This document shows positions 45,058 to 54,736 of a stretch of 64,000 nt of DNA, in pieces. Position 1 is the stretch's first letter. Each line of letters starts with the position of its first letter. The position numbers and the translations under genes are program-made. Origin of the DNA: Bacteroidota bacterium (GTDB lineage: Bacteria > Bacteroidota > Bacteroidia > Chitinophagales > Chitinophagaceae); the NCBI GenBank assembly GCA_023386045.1, contig JAEWKK010000035.1:1-64000 (forward strand), in the 5' to 3' direction. The notes below the pieces were generated by a model. The model was not told the DNA's origin, made no database searches, and was given only the letters and a program-made list of their open reading frames with translations.

Positions 45058-47370
45058 ATGAAACGAAAACTGGCGATGGCGGGCATGGCCTGCATGATGG
45101 TATTGCAGGTCATGTCACAAGCCAGCCTGAAAGGAAGAGTAATTACAGGATCCGGGAAACTTTCGAATGCAACAGTATCGCTTGATAAGAATCACCAGCT
45201 CACAGATTCAACCGGTACTTTTTTATTTCATTCACTGAAAGAAGGAAAATACAATCTCGCAGTCAGCATGGTGGGTCACGAACCTTATTTTAAAACCATC
45301 TGGCTGAAAGCAGATGAGAACAGTGAAATTGAGATCAACTTGCAGCCTGCGATATCATCTCTTGATGCAATTGTTGTTTCCGGCACCATGAAGCCAGTCA
45401 GCCGGCTTGAAAGTCCGGTAGCAGTTGAAGTATACACCCCACAATTTTTCAGGAAAAATCCATCGCCAAGTGTGTTTGAAGCCCTGCAGAACATCAATGG
45501 CGTACGCCCGCAACTGAATTGCAGCGTTTGTAATACGGGAGATATTCATATCAATGGACTGGAAGGACCATATACCATGGTCACCATTGATGGCATGCCT
45601 GTGGTCAGCAGCCTCTCTTCTGTTTATGGTTTGTTTGGCATTCCTTCTGAACTGATCGAAAGAGTGGAGATCATTAAAGGACCCGCTTCAGGACTGTATG
45701 GCGCAGAAGCAATTGGAGGACTGATCAACATCATCACCAAATCTCCACAGAAAGCACCTTTGTTTTCTGCCTCTTTCATGAGCACCAGCTGGCTGGAACA
45801 CACAGCTGATCTGGGGCTGAAAATAAAAACTGGTAAGCTGCAATCATTACTGGGAGTCAATTATCATCATTATCAGAAAGAATTGGATAAGAACCGCGAC
45901 CTGTTTACTGATGTCACTTTACAAAAAAGGATCAGTGTTTTTAATAAATGGAGTTTGCAAAGACAGGAGAACAGGATCGCTACGCTGGCGGCCCGTTATT
46001 TTTACGAAGACCGCTGGGGAGGTGATACCAGGTGGAACAAATCATGTCGTGGAGGCGACAGTATTTATGGTGAAAGCATTTATACAAACAGATGGGAGCT
46101 TATTGGAAATTACCAGCTGCCGATAAGAGAAGAAAAATTCCTGCTCTCCTATTCGGCCACTTCGCATGAACAGAATTCTTTTTATGGAAAGATTCCTTAC
46201 ATGGCAAAGCAGAATATTTTGTTTGCCCAAATGATCTGGGAAAAAATGTGGAAGGCTGAGCATGGATTTTTGATGGGACTGTCTTCCCGCTATCAATTTT
46301 ATGATGACAACTCCACAGCAACGATGGATACATTTACCAAAAAAAATCATCCTGAAAAATATATCATCCCCGGATTTTTTATCCAGGATGAATGGAAGAT
46401 GAGTTCAGATCATACACTTCTTTTAGGCTTGCGTCTGGATCATCATCCTGCACATGGTTTGATCTACACACCCAGGACAGCATTCAAATGGAAGCTCAAT
46501 GAAAAACAAACATTAAGACTGAATGCAGGAACAGGATTTCGTGTGGTCAATCTTTTTACAGAAGACCATGCAGCATTAACGGGAGCACGTGCTGTGGAGA
46601 TCAGGGATAAACTAAAGCCTGAAAGAAGCTATAACATTAATCTTAATTATACATTCCAGGTACTGAAAGGATCAAAATCTGTTTCACTGGATGCTTCTGC
46701 ATGGTATTCCTATTTTGCTAACCAGATCATCGCCGATTACAATACCGATCCGGATAAGATCATCTATGATAACCTGCAGGGACATGCTGTATCAAAAGGC
46801 TTCACACTAAATTTAGAAGCCAATATTTTACAAAGGCTCAAAGGGTTGATGGGATTGACCTTGCAGGATGTTTATAAATCAGAGATCAGGGAGGGAAAAA
46901 AAACAAGGATCAGCCCCATGCTTACCGAAAGCTGGAGCGGCACCTGGTCGGTTAGTTATAGTTTGCCGGTACAGGGATTCACCATAGATTATACAGGCAA
47001 TATTTATGGTCCCATGCAATTGCCTGTTGGTTCTGCGCTGGATCCAAGAAGAAAAACCTCTCCGATATGGAGCATACAAAATGTCCAGCTCACCAAATGG
47101 ATATCAAGTCAACTTGAATTTTTTGGTGGAGTAAAAAACCTGCTGAACTGGACACCGGCGAAGAACAATCCATTTTTGATTGCAAGAACCCATGATCCTT
47201 TTGATAAGAAACTGGATTATGATGGTGATGGGACAACAGATACAGATGCGAATGGAAATATACTGGTGACAACAGAAAACCCCTATGGGCTCAGTTTTGA
47301 TCCTTCATATATCTATGCTCCCAACCAGGGAATCAGGTTGTTTGCGGGCCTCAGGTTGAAAATAAAATAA
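45058..47370 (+). CDS. TonB-dependent receptor, metal-associated
   Basis: The 770-residue receptor has a signal peptide (about 1-20), a carboxypeptidase-like N-terminal domain (about 22-105), a plug with the paired cysteines LNCSVCNTGDIHINGLEG and TMVTIDGMPVVSS, and a barrel. The Cys pair plus nearby metal genes suggests a metal complex as ligand. The end region contains DYDGDGTTDTDANG, an EF-hand-like calcium loop. It lies under the DtxR-type operator, so it is likely derepressed when the metal is scarce. Confidence 0.92.
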   Translation: MKRKLAMAGMACMMVLQVMSQASLKGRVITGSGKLSNATVSLDKNHQLTDSTGTFLFHSLKEGKYNLAVSMVGHEPYFKTIWLKADENSEIEINLQPAISSLDAIVVSGTMKPVSRLESPVAVEVYTPQFFRKNPSPSVFEALQNINGVRPQLNCSVCNTGDIHINGLEGPYTMVTIDGMPVVSSLSSVYGLFGIPSELIERVEIIKGPASGLYGAEAIGGLINIITKSPQKAPLFSASFMSTSWLEHTADLGLKIKTGKLQSLLGVNYHHYQKELDKNRDLFTDVTLQKRISVFNKWSLQRQENRIATLAARYFYEDRWGGDTRWNKSCRGGDSIYGESIYTNRWELIGNYQLPIREEKFLLSYSATSHEQNSFYGKIPYMAKQNILFAQMIWEKMWKAEHGFLMGLSSRYQFYDDNSTATMDTFTKKNHPEKYIIPGFFIQDEWKMSSDHTLLLGLRLDHHPAHGLIYTPRTAFKWKLNEKQTLRLNAGTGFRVVNLFTEDHAALTGARAVEIRDKLKPERSYNINLNYTFQVLKGSKSVSLDASAWYSYFANQIIADYNTDPDKIIYDNLQGHAVSKGFTLNLEANILQRLKGLMGLTLQDVYKSEIREGKKTRISPMLTESWSGTWSVSYSLPVQGFTIDYTGNIYGPMQLPVGSALDPRRKTSPIWSIQNVQLTKWISSQLEFFGGVKNLLNWTPAKNNPFLIARTHDPFDKKLDYDGDGTTDTDANGNILVTTENPYGLSFDPSYIYAPNQGIRLFAGLRLKIK

Positions 47371-47375
47371 GAGAA

Positions 47376-47438
47376 GTGGTGAGTGGTGAGTGGTGAGTAG
47401 TGAGTAGTAAGTAGTGGGTGGTGAATAGTGAGTGGTAA
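47376..47438. repeat. Heptanucleotide tandem repeat (9 units)
   Basis: Nine 7-bp units of the types GTGGTGA, GTAGTGA, GTAGTAA and related run between two convergent stop codons (TonB receptor at 47370, glycosyltransferase at 47444). It has the same period as the tract before rnhA but a different sequence. No coding potential is seen. Confidence 0.85.
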
Positions 47439-47443
47439 ATAGA

Positions 47444-48214
47444 TTATTCAGGAACTGTAGTTTCTGTATTGACCCTGTTCTTCACTCTTCTCCTGTAGTT
47501 GGTGAAGAAACTATACCAGCGCAATTTCAATACGCCAAGAATACCTTCTTTAACAATGCCGCGGTTCATCTTCGATTCGCCATATTTTCTGTCTGAAAAC
47601 TGGATAGGCACTTCTTTTAATTTAAAACCAAGCTTCCAGGCTGCAAACTTCATTTCTATCTGGAAGGCATAACCCACAAAATGGATCTCATCGAGGTTAA
47701 TGGTTTCAAGGACTTCTTTTTTATAACACATAAAGCCGGCGGTCTGGTCGGCCACAGGCATCCAGAGGATCATTCTTGTATATATAGATCCTCCTTTTGA
47801 TAAAGCGATGCGGTCCCAGGGCCAGTTTACTACACCGCCACCTTTTACATAACGGCTACCAATGGCCAGGTCGGCGCCACCTTTTTTACAGGCTTCATAA
47901 AGACGTGGCAGGTCGGCAGGATTGTGAGAGAAATCGGCATCCATTTCGAAAATATACTGGTATCCTTTTGCTATGGCCCATTTAAAGCCATGGATATATG
48001 CTGTTCCAAGACCCAGCTTGCCTTTTCTTTCTTCCAGGAATACGGTATGTTCAAAGCGTGGCTGCAACTGGCGAACAATATCAGCGGTACCATCAGGAGA
48101 GCTATCATCAATCACCAAAACATGAAAGTCCTGTTGCAGGTTATAAATAGCCTGCAGGATCAGTTCTATGTTTTCACTTTCATTGTATGTAGGTATGATG
48201 ACTAGCTTCTCCAC
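47444..48214 (-). CDS. Polyprenol-phosphate sugar transferase (GT2, Dpm1-like)
   Basis: The 256-residue glycosyltransferase has family 2 signatures: IIPTYNESENI, DDSSPDGT, EMDADFSHNP and the acceptor region SDRKYGESKMN. It would move a sugar such as mannose to a polyprenyl phosphate at the inner membrane. The last 30 residues include a hydrophobic-basic end (RWYSFFTNYRRRVK). It is 4 bp after the exonuclease stop, so they form a transcription unit. Confidence 0.9.
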   Translation of the reverse strand: MEKLVIIPTYNESENIELILQAIYNLQQDFHVLVIDDSSPDGTADIVRQLQPRFEHTVFLEERKGKLGLGTAYIHGFKWAIAKGYQYIFEMDADFSHNPADLPRLYEACKKGGADLAIGSRYVKGGGVVNWPWDRIALSKGGSIYTRMILWMPVADQTAGFMCYKKEVLETINLDEIHFVGYAFQIEMKFAAWKLGFKLKEVPIQFSDRKYGESKMNRGIVKEGILGVLKLRWYSFFTNYRRRVKNRVNTETTVPE

Positions 48215-48218
48215 AGCC

Positions 48219-48992
48219 TTATTTAGATTTTTTCAGCATCATTCTGGTATAGATCTCCGTTAATTTCTGTTTGGTATTCATGGGAAATTCTCCCTTCATC
48301 ATCCAGTCGTAATACTGCGGTTCTGCTTTTAGAACGTCTGATATGGGTCTTCCCTTGTGTTTACCGAAGTTAAAAACTTCCACACCCTTATCATCATAAG
48401 CAAAGCGGCGTGCAAAATCAATGATCGGATCCTCTCCCACCACTTTTAAAACACTATCAACAGTATGACCCAATTGGGGGTAGCGTTCAATCTGCGCATC
48501 CAGGATTTCGGCGGTAGCCTGTGCATCCACTTCAGCGCCATGTGCACCCTCCAGTGATTTGTTACAATAAAATTTATAGGCCGCAGAAAGAGTCCTCTGT
48601 TCCATCTGGTGAAAGATCTTCTGTACATCGATCACTTTGCGGTTCTTCATTTCGAATTCAACTTCCGCACGCAGGAATTCTTCCATGAGCATGGGAATAT
48701 CCAGCCGGTACGCATTGTAACAGGAAAGATCGCAACCATCCAGAATCTGTTTGATCTCCTGTGCTACCTGGGCGAAAGTTGGAGCACTGGCAACCATCTC
48801 ATTGGTGATACCATGAATTTCAATGATAGCTGGTGGAATAGGAATCTGTGGGTTGATCAGCTTCCTCTTTACCGTTCTATTACCATCAGGCATTACTTTA
48901 ACGATGGCAATTTCAACGATGCGGTCAATTGAAACATTGGAACCTGTAGCTTCAATATCAATGAACGCAAGCGGTTTTTTTAATTGTAACAT
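48219..48992 (-). CDS. DnaQ-type 3'-5' exonuclease with ExoX-like C-terminal domain
   Basis: The 257-residue protein has a DEDDh exonuclease domain at 1-170 (FIDIEATGSN; HGITNEMV; HGAEVDAQATAEIL) and a C-terminal segment (about 215-245, FNFGKHKGRPISDVLKAEPQYYDWM) like the ExoX-like C-terminal domain. It acts on DNA or RNA ends, likely in proofreading or repair. It precedes the glycosyltransferase by 4 bp, and mpl lies upstream on the same strand, 54 bp away. Confidence 0.9.
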   Translation of the reverse strand: MLQLKKPLAFIDIEATGSNVSIDRIVEIAIVKVMPDGNRTVKRKLINPQIPIPPAIIEIHGITNEMVASAPTFAQVAQEIKQILDGCDLSCYNAYRLDIPMLMEEFLRAEVEFEMKNRKVIDVQKIFHQMEQRTLSAAYKFYCNKSLEGAHGAEVDAQATAEILDAQIERYPQLGHTVDSVLKVVGEDPIIDFARRFAYDDKGVEVFNFGKHKGRPISDVLKAEPQYYDWMMKGEFPMNTKQKLTEIYTRMMLKKSK

Positions 48993-49046
48993 TTCGGAAA
49001 TCTTAAAGTGGGTAAAGGTAAAGTTTTGTGTGGTTTGTGCCTGTAG

Positions 49047-50414
49047 TTAAACCACCGATTTTGTCTTTGTTTTCGCGAATCCGGCTGCGTCAAATCCATC
49101 ATAATTTCCCGAGCTCATAAAAACCACCACGGCATTTTTATAATCATGCGATTGAAGCCAATGCTCCAGGTCTTTTCTTTCATTGATAACAGCAAGCCCC
49201 TTTTTTTGAAATCCATCCTTCACCGCACCTGCCGGCAATGGAGGCATTCTTTTCAATTCCAGTGCATGGCTACTATAAAACACTGCTGCATCATCCGCAT
49301 TTTCCATGGCTCCTTTGTATTCCTTCATGAAGGCTTCATTCAGGCTGCTGTAAGTATGAAGTTCTAAAACGGCAATCAGTCTTCTCTCCGGAAACTGGTT
49401 CTTTACAGCTTCTATGGTAGCCTTAACCTTGGAAGGCGCATGGGCAAAATCACGGTAAAAAATAACCTGGTCATTTCTGCCGAGCACTTCCAGTCTTTTT
49501 GCTGCACCGGTAAAATTGCTGATGGCTTTTAAAAATTCATCAACACCAACACCCAGTTGCTTTACCACCAGCCAGGCCGCATGTAGATTTAAAAGATTGT
49601 GGTCTCCAAAAACCTTCAGGGTAGTTTGTTTTCCTTCAATGGTTACACTGGTCAGGCCATTGCTGATGGAATGTTCCGGAACACTGTAAGGCAGGTATGT
49701 AAGATCGGTTCTTTTATGACCTTCTACCAGCTTCTTTAATACTGCATCTGTTTCATTATAGATCAATGAACCGCCACTTTCTATTTTATCCATGAAGATG
49801 GTGAACTGCTCCAGGTAATTGTCAAAGCTGGGGAATACATTGATATGGTCCCAGGCAATGCCGGTGATAACTGCTATGTGTGGGAAGAGAAAATGAAACT
49901 TGGGTCTTTTTTCAATAACACTTGCAGGATATTCATCGCCCTCGCAAACAATAACTGGAGCATCAGTAATGTTCACCGACTGTTCAAAACCCTGAAGCCT
50001 GGCACCTACCAGGTAATCAAAGGATTTACCTGATTCCCTCAGCACATGCATGATCATTGAAGTGGTGGTGGTTTTGCCATGACTGCCACCTACTACCACA
50101 CGGGTTTTGTTTTTACTTTCCTGGAAAATATATTCAGGGAAGGAATAAATGGGAAGATTCAACTCCTTTGCCCTGATCAATTCGGGATTATCAGCTTTGG
50201 CGTGCATGCCAAGGATCACGGCATCAAGGTTTTGATGAATATTTTTGTCATCCCAGCCAATGCTGGAAGGTAGGAGTCCTTCAGCTGAAAGATTGCTTAA
50301 GGCAGGCTCAAAGATCTCATCGTCTGAACCGGAAATGGCATAACCCTTTTTTTTAAGGGCAATTGCCAGTTGGTGCATCACGCTTCCCCCGATAGAAATG
50401 AAATGAATCCTCAT
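49047..50414 (-). CDS. mpl: UDP-N-acetylmuramate:L-Ala-gamma-D-Glu-meso-DAP ligase
   Basis: This peptidoglycan-recycling enzyme attaches the tripeptide L-Ala-gamma-D-Glu-meso-DAP to UDP-MurNAc. The 455-residue protein starts MRIHFISIGGSVMHQLAIAL, the Rossmann loop typical for Mpl and MurC. The P-loop is GSHGKTTTTSM, and CEGDEYPAS is the Mpl-type metal and substrate motif. The domain order is Mur ligase N, middle and C. The length suits Mpl, and the assignment is firm. Confidence 0.94.
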   Translation of the reverse strand: MRIHFISIGGSVMHQLAIALKKKGYAISGSDDEIFEPALSNLSAEGLLPSSIGWDDKNIHQNLDAVILGMHAKADNPELIRAKELNLPIYSFPEYIFQESKNKTRVVVGGSHGKTTTTSMIMHVLRESGKSFDYLVGARLQGFEQSVNITDAPVIVCEGDEYPASVIEKRPKFHFLFPHIAVITGIAWDHINVFPSFDNYLEQFTIFMDKIESGGSLIYNETDAVLKKLVEGHKRTDLTYLPYSVPEHSISNGLTSVTIEGKQTTLKVFGDHNLLNLHAAWLVVKQLGVGVDEFLKAISNFTGAAKRLEVLGRNDQVIFYRDFAHAPSKVKATIEAVKNQFPERRLIAVLELHTYSSLNEAFMKEYKGAMENADDAAVFYSSHALELKRMPPLPAGAVKDGFQKKGLAVINERKDLEHWLQSHDYKNAVVVFMSSGNYDGFDAAGFAKTKTKSVV

Positions 50415-50533
50415 AGGATAAACAACTGTGTTTTAAACGTTAAGATATCGATAATAAAATGGCTATATTTTTGATTAACCTCTATAATCATAAGGTCCTG
50501 GCCTGTTGGGCTTTTAAATGGAAATTTGCTGGT

Positions 50534-50541
50534 TATATTTG
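50534..50541 (+). promoter_or_regulatory. -7 box (TATATTTG) for the small lipoprotein gene
   Basis: An exact TAnnTTTG match lies 49 nt upstream of the ATG at 50591, giving a leader of about 45 nt. This is longer than for many neighbours. Confidence 0.5.
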
Positions 50542-50590
50542 CATAATAATCCGGCAAATTAAGCCGTTTTAGGTTCTAACAATATTGAAT

Positions 50591-50722
50591 ATGAAAAACA
50601 AGACTTTATTTATTGGTTTGCTCATGTTGCTGCTGGTTGCAGCCTCTTCCTGCGCCGGTTCGCGCTCTGGTTATTCCGGAGGCCATCGCAAAGGTTATGG
50701 ATGTCCAACCAATTCTTATTAA
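50591..50722 (+). CDS. Tiny lipoprotein (43 aa)
   Basis: The 43-codon gene encodes a signal (MKNKTLFIGLLMLLLVAASSC) with a lipobox AASSC and a short mature end of about 23 residues, AGSRSGYSGGHRKGYGCPTNSY, containing one Cys. It has its own promoter box upstream and lies 46 bp before ytxJ. Its small size and strong lipobox suggest a real but unclassified lipoprotein. Confidence 0.75.
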   Translation: MKNKTLFIGLLMLLLVAASSCAGSRSGYSGGHRKGYGCPTNSY

Positions 50723-50754
50723 GCCATTCCCCATCTGAGAGTAATCGTCATTAT

Positions 50755-50762
50755 TAATTTTG
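50755..50762 (+). promoter_or_regulatory. -7 box (TAATTTTG) for ytxJ
   Basis: An exact TAnnTTTG match ends 6 nt before the ATG at 50769, implying a leaderless transcript. Confidence 0.5.
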
Positions 50763-50768
50763 TGAAGT

Positions 50769-51104
50769 ATGCATTGGATTCATCTTACCGATGAAGAGCA
50801 GTTAAAACAGATCATTACTAAATCCCAGCTCAAGGCCCAGGTTATATTCAAGCACAGTACACGCTGCTCTATCAGTGCTGTTGCCCTGCAACGCCTGCAG
50901 AAAGTGGCCCAGCCTGAGGATATCGATTTTTATTTCCTTGACCTGCTGGCTTACCGCGGGCTTTCCAATAAGATCGCTGACACATTTAAAGTACCACATG
51001 AATCTCCCCAGGTGCTTTTGATCAGGAACGGCGACTGTGTGTATGAAGAAAGCCATATGGGCATCTCCATGCACGAGATCGTGGAGCAGGCACATGCTGC
51101 CTGA
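50769..51104 (+). CDS. ytxJ: Bacillithiol-system redox protein YtxJ
   Basis: The 111-residue thioredoxin-fold protein has a single active Cys in FKHSTRCSIS (C33) and the cis-Pro region ESPQVLLIRNG. It belongs to the YtxJ (DUF2847) family linked to bacillithiol-dependent de-bacillithiolation. It suggests that the organism makes bacillithiol, which is known in many Bacteroidota. The gene stands with a leaderless-type promoter. Confidence 0.9.
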   Translation: MHWIHLTDEEQLKQIITKSQLKAQVIFKHSTRCSISAVALQRLQKVAQPEDIDFYFLDLLAYRGLSNKIADTFKVPHESPQVLLIRNGDCVYEESHMGISMHEIVEQAHAA

Positions 51105-51368
51105 TAAAGTTCGGATTCCCGGAATAATCAAAGGATTTCCATCGCCGTCCACAGAAATAAACTGGTGGAGCGATTTCGCTTGCGCTGAATCATGATGGTG
51201 TGCTTTGCCTCATTGATATAATATACAGCTTCCTTTTTCAATTATTGCAGAGCTTCTACCAGCCCTTCAGTTTATATACTCAGTTAATGTAATAGAAAAT
51301 ACAATGCATGACGGCCTTGCTTGTTACTGGAATTGCTTTCCATGAGTTTCGCGGAAAATTCCAGTTAT

Positions 51369-53375
51369 ATGAAATTTCTATTTATACCCCTGATCATGAT
51401 TCTTTCACTTTTTGCAGAAGCCGCCGCTCCTACAGTGGCTTCCAGCAATCTTTCTTTAAACGCCGTTGATGGCGGTTATGTAAACCTTGGATGGACGGCA
51501 GGCAATGGTGCCAGGCGCATCATTGTGTGCAAGGCAGGAAGTGCTCCTTCTTTTGTTCCTGTTAATGGCATTGACTATACAGAAAGTACCACTTTCGGAT
51601 TGGGACAGGAAGTTGCTCCCGGAGAGTTCATCGTGTATGATCATTTCTCCACCAGCTTTTTTCTTGTAGGATTGAGTCCTGCCACCCAGTATTTCATTCG
51701 CATTTACGATTATAACGGAACGGGCGCGACAACTGAATATCTTACCGCGTCTTTTTTATCCGGAAACTTTACTACGTCTGCAACACCAACAGTGCAAACC
51801 AGCAATGCAGGCTTCAGCAATATCTCTACTAATTCTATTACGGTTAACTGGACAAATGGCAATGGTACAAGAAGGCTGATCGTGATGCGCCAGGGTTCTC
51901 CTGTAAATGCAGATCCTGTTAGCGGACAGCAATACAATGTAAGTTCTCAGTTTGGAAATGGCGCCACAACAGGCACAGGAAATTATACGGTTTATGCCAG
52001 CACGGGCAGCAGCACTACCATCAGTAACCTGCAACAGGGAACGCAATACTTCCTTGCCTTCTATGAATTCAATGGCAACTCACAACCTCAATACCTCACA
52101 CCCGCTTATACAACAAACGTGACTACCAGGAGTGTGCCTACTGTTGCATCCAGCGCACTTTCAATCACTAAAACTGATGGACAGGAACTTTCAATGAGCT
52201 GGACCAATGGCAATGGTCAGAGAAGAATCATTATCGCCAGGCAGGGCTCCGATGTAACCTCACAACCAGTGAATGGTATCGACTATAATGCCAATGCTGT
52301 TTTTGGAGCAGGCAGTCAGCTGAATGCCGGTGAGTTTGTGGTGTATGATGATAATTTCCACGCAGCCACAGTATCCGGACTCAATCCTGCCACCACTTAT
52401 TTCTTTAAAATTTTTGAGTATGATGGAACAGGAAGCAATACATCTTACCTGGTATCTTCATTTGCATCTGTGAATGGATCCACTGCTGTAACGCCAACTG
52501 TGCAAGCACAGGTATTACCGGCAACCAACATCACTCCTACATCAGCAAAGATCAACCTCACAGCTGGCAATGGAAGAGCAAGACTGATCATAGGCCGTAA
52601 GGATTTTCCAGTGATCACTTCACCAGTAAACCTTACTGCTTATACAGCACAGGCCAGCTTTGGTACAGGGCAGGATCTTGGTAACGGACAGTTTGTTTTG
52701 TACAATGGTATTGATGCGAGTGAAAACATTACCAACCTGCAACCAAATAGCACCTATCATCTTGCCATTTATGAATTCAATGGATTCAACCAGCCACTCT
52801 ATCTTTCTCCTGCTGCAATCACGTCCTTCACTACATCTGGTACACTTCCCGTAAGTCTTGCCAAATGGGAAGCCATACCTTTTAATGGAAAAGTAAAACT
52901 CCAATGGATCACCAGCACTGAAGAAAATACGGATCGGTTTGTTATTGAACGCAGTGACGATGGTAACAATTTTCAGGCAGTGACAAGTGTTAAGGCGGCA
53001 GGTAACACTTCATCAGAGACCAGGTATGAAACAGAAGACAGTCAACCAATTTTGGGCAGGTCTTATTACAGGTTGAAAACAGTTGATATTGATGGAAGCT
53101 TTACTTATGCTACTGTACGTGTAGTGATCATTTCGGAGAAACCAGCCACGAAGATCATAGGAAACCCGGTGACAGATATGCTGCAACTGGTTACATCAAG
53201 AGAGAACAGCAAATCCACATGGGCAATCATAAATACTGCCGGACAAACAGTTTCAAAAGGAAGATTTTCGCAGTCACGCCAGGAGATCAATACCGCTTCA
53301 CTGGCTGCAGGACAATACTGGTTAAAGATCACTTCTGGAGATGAAATTGAAACAATTTCTTTTCTGAAAAAATAG
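51369..53375 (+). CDS. Secreted protein with four fibronectin-like repeats and T9SS tail
   Basis: The 668-residue protein has a signal peptide (MKFLFIPLIMILSLFAEAAA) and four beta-sandwich repeats of about 115 residues, each opening with a form of PTVASSNLSL and closing with YLT or YLS plus SF. A strand block follows (VKLQWITSTEENTDRFVIERS, YRLKTVDIDGSFTYATV), then a C-terminal sorting domain (GNPVTDMLQL, INTAGQTVSKG, AGQYWLKI). An in-frame codon at 51321 is rejected because it adds residues before the signal. The gene is exported by the T9SS and may act in adhesion. Confidence 0.88.
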   Translation: MKFLFIPLIMILSLFAEAAAPTVASSNLSLNAVDGGYVNLGWTAGNGARRIIVCKAGSAPSFVPVNGIDYTESTTFGLGQEVAPGEFIVYDHFSTSFFLVGLSPATQYFIRIYDYNGTGATTEYLTASFLSGNFTTSATPTVQTSNAGFSNISTNSITVNWTNGNGTRRLIVMRQGSPVNADPVSGQQYNVSSQFGNGATTGTGNYTVYASTGSSTTISNLQQGTQYFLAFYEFNGNSQPQYLTPAYTTNVTTRSVPTVASSALSITKTDGQELSMSWTNGNGQRRIIIARQGSDVTSQPVNGIDYNANAVFGAGSQLNAGEFVVYDDNFHAATVSGLNPATTYFFKIFEYDGTGSNTSYLVSSFASVNGSTAVTPTVQAQVLPATNITPTSAKINLTAGNGRARLIIGRKDFPVITSPVNLTAYTAQASFGTGQDLGNGQFVLYNGIDASENITNLQPNSTYHLAIYEFNGFNQPLYLSPAAITSFTTSGTLPVSLAKWEAIPFNGKVKLQWITSTEENTDRFVIERSDDGNNFQAVTSVKAAGNTSSETRYETEDSQPILGRSYYRLKTVDIDGSFTYATVRVVIISEKPATKIIGNPVTDMLQLVTSRENSKSTWAIINTAGQTVSKGRFSQSRQEINTASLAAGQYWLKITSGDEIETISFLKK

Positions 53376-53461
53376 TCTCCGAAATCAGGATCATTCTTTT
53401 CAATGACCATCATCATTTACCGGTTTTTGGTGAAAGCAGAACTTTCGCCAAACCGGTAAAA

Positions 53462-54712
53462 ATGAAAAAGATCCTTTTCTTCTATTTAGCTCTTGGGTTT
53501 GTTCTTCAGGCCGATGCACAGCAATACAAATTGCGCCAGGTAACCAGCATGGCCGGCATGAAAACAGAATTCACGGTATTTGTAAAGGGAATGCGGAAAA
53601 GAACGGAAGGAGGTGCCATGATGGGAATACCCTTCTCTATTACTACTATTGAACAATGCGATCTTAAAAGAATAATAAAGCTTAATGATAAAAAAAAGCT
53701 TTACCTGATAGAAAAATTCAGTGATTTTGACAAAGAAGCAATTGGTGAAAATGAACATAAACCAGTTAAAGAACCCAATGACCCAAAAATAAAAGGTGGA
53801 GTGATCCACATCTGGTACTCTATCACTGATACAGGTGAAAGAAAAAAAATGTATGGTTATACGGCGCGGCATATATGGACCTCTCAAAAGATCGTTCCAT
53901 CTGCTGAAGCCTGCAGCATGAAGGATAGTTTGCTAATGAAAACAGATGGCTGGTACATTGATCTTCCTGAATTCAATTGTCCACAAGAATATAGCCATTC
54001 AGTAGGATCAGGAATGGAAACGCCTGGTTGTAAGGACCGGTTTGTAATGCATCAAAGTGGCAAGGGCAAACTGGGATTCCCGTTGATACAGACCACAACT
54101 CTCATCATGAATGGCAGGGAATCCATGACCACTACCATTGAAACAATTGAATTCACATCTGCAAAGCTGGACTCATTGCTATTTGTAATTCCTCCAGGAT
54201 ATAAAGAGGTGCAAAAAGAAGAAGAACTAATGGACATGGGTAATATGATGCAGAATATGAATGAACAGGATATTTCTGCATTGATCACCTCAGAAAAAAA
54301 ACCTGGGATGATCCGCATTGGCGTGTTGGAACCTGAAGGTGGCGAAGAACTTCAGCCATCTTCACTACAACAACATATGATCTCTAATTTAACAGAGAAT
54401 AAAATTGAAGCAGTTGCAGTTAAGGATGAAGAAGATGCCAGACGCTTACAATGCGATTACCTCTTAAGCTCAAAGTTTGAAAACATTAAACAGTCAAATA
54501 AAGTTGGTGGATTGATAAAAGCAATCAGGAAGTCTGACCCCAATGCTGCTTCAACTTACCAGATCCAGGCCAATATGAAACTCCTATCCATGAACGACCA
54601 TTCAGTACGTAGCCAGCCAGCAATAGATGGCAAATTTGAAGGCAGGATCAATGATGCTGCAGGCAAGGCACTGGATGAAGGTTGTCGCGAGTTGAAGAAG
54701 TCATTACAATAA
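53462..54712 (+). CDS. Secreted protein, DUF4412-like with additional C-terminal domain
   Basis: The 416-residue protein has a signal peptide ending LQADAQQ. Its N-terminal part (about 22-250: MAGMKTEFTVFVKGMRKRTEG, KKKLYLIEKFSDF) resembles DUF4412 proteins. The C-terminal part (about 275-416: IRIGVLEPEGG, CDYLLSSKFENIKQ, SQPAIDGKFEGRINDAAGKALDEGC) resembles regions that bind peptides or outer-membrane partners in secreted multi-domain proteins. Neither has a known function. It lies alone between the T9SS gene and the convergent exporter operon. Confidence 0.75.
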   Translation: MKKILFFYLALGFVLQADAQQYKLRQVTSMAGMKTEFTVFVKGMRKRTEGGAMMGIPFSITTIEQCDLKRIIKLNDKKKLYLIEKFSDFDKEAIGENEHKPVKEPNDPKIKGGVIHIWYSITDTGERKKMYGYTARHIWTSQKIVPSAEACSMKDSLLMKTDGWYIDLPEFNCPQEYSHSVGSGMETPGCKDRFVMHQSGKGKLGFPLIQTTTLIMNGRESMTTTIETIEFTSAKLDSLLFVIPPGYKEVQKEEELMDMGNMMQNMNEQDISALITSEKKPGMIRIGVLEPEGGEELQPSSLQQHMISNLTENKIEAVAVKDEEDARRLQCDYLLSSKFENIKQSNKVGGLIKAIRKSDPNAASTYQIQANMKLLSMNDHSVRSQPAIDGKFEGRINDAAGKALDEGCRELKKSLQ

Positions 54713-54736
54713 TTGAATCGTCTTTCAGGTTTTCGA

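Noticed and set aside
51128..51241. A 37-codon minus-strand frame starting at TTG in the gap after ytxJ
   Set aside because: It begins at a TTG with no promoter box or coupled neighbour. The evidence is too weak to list it as a gene.
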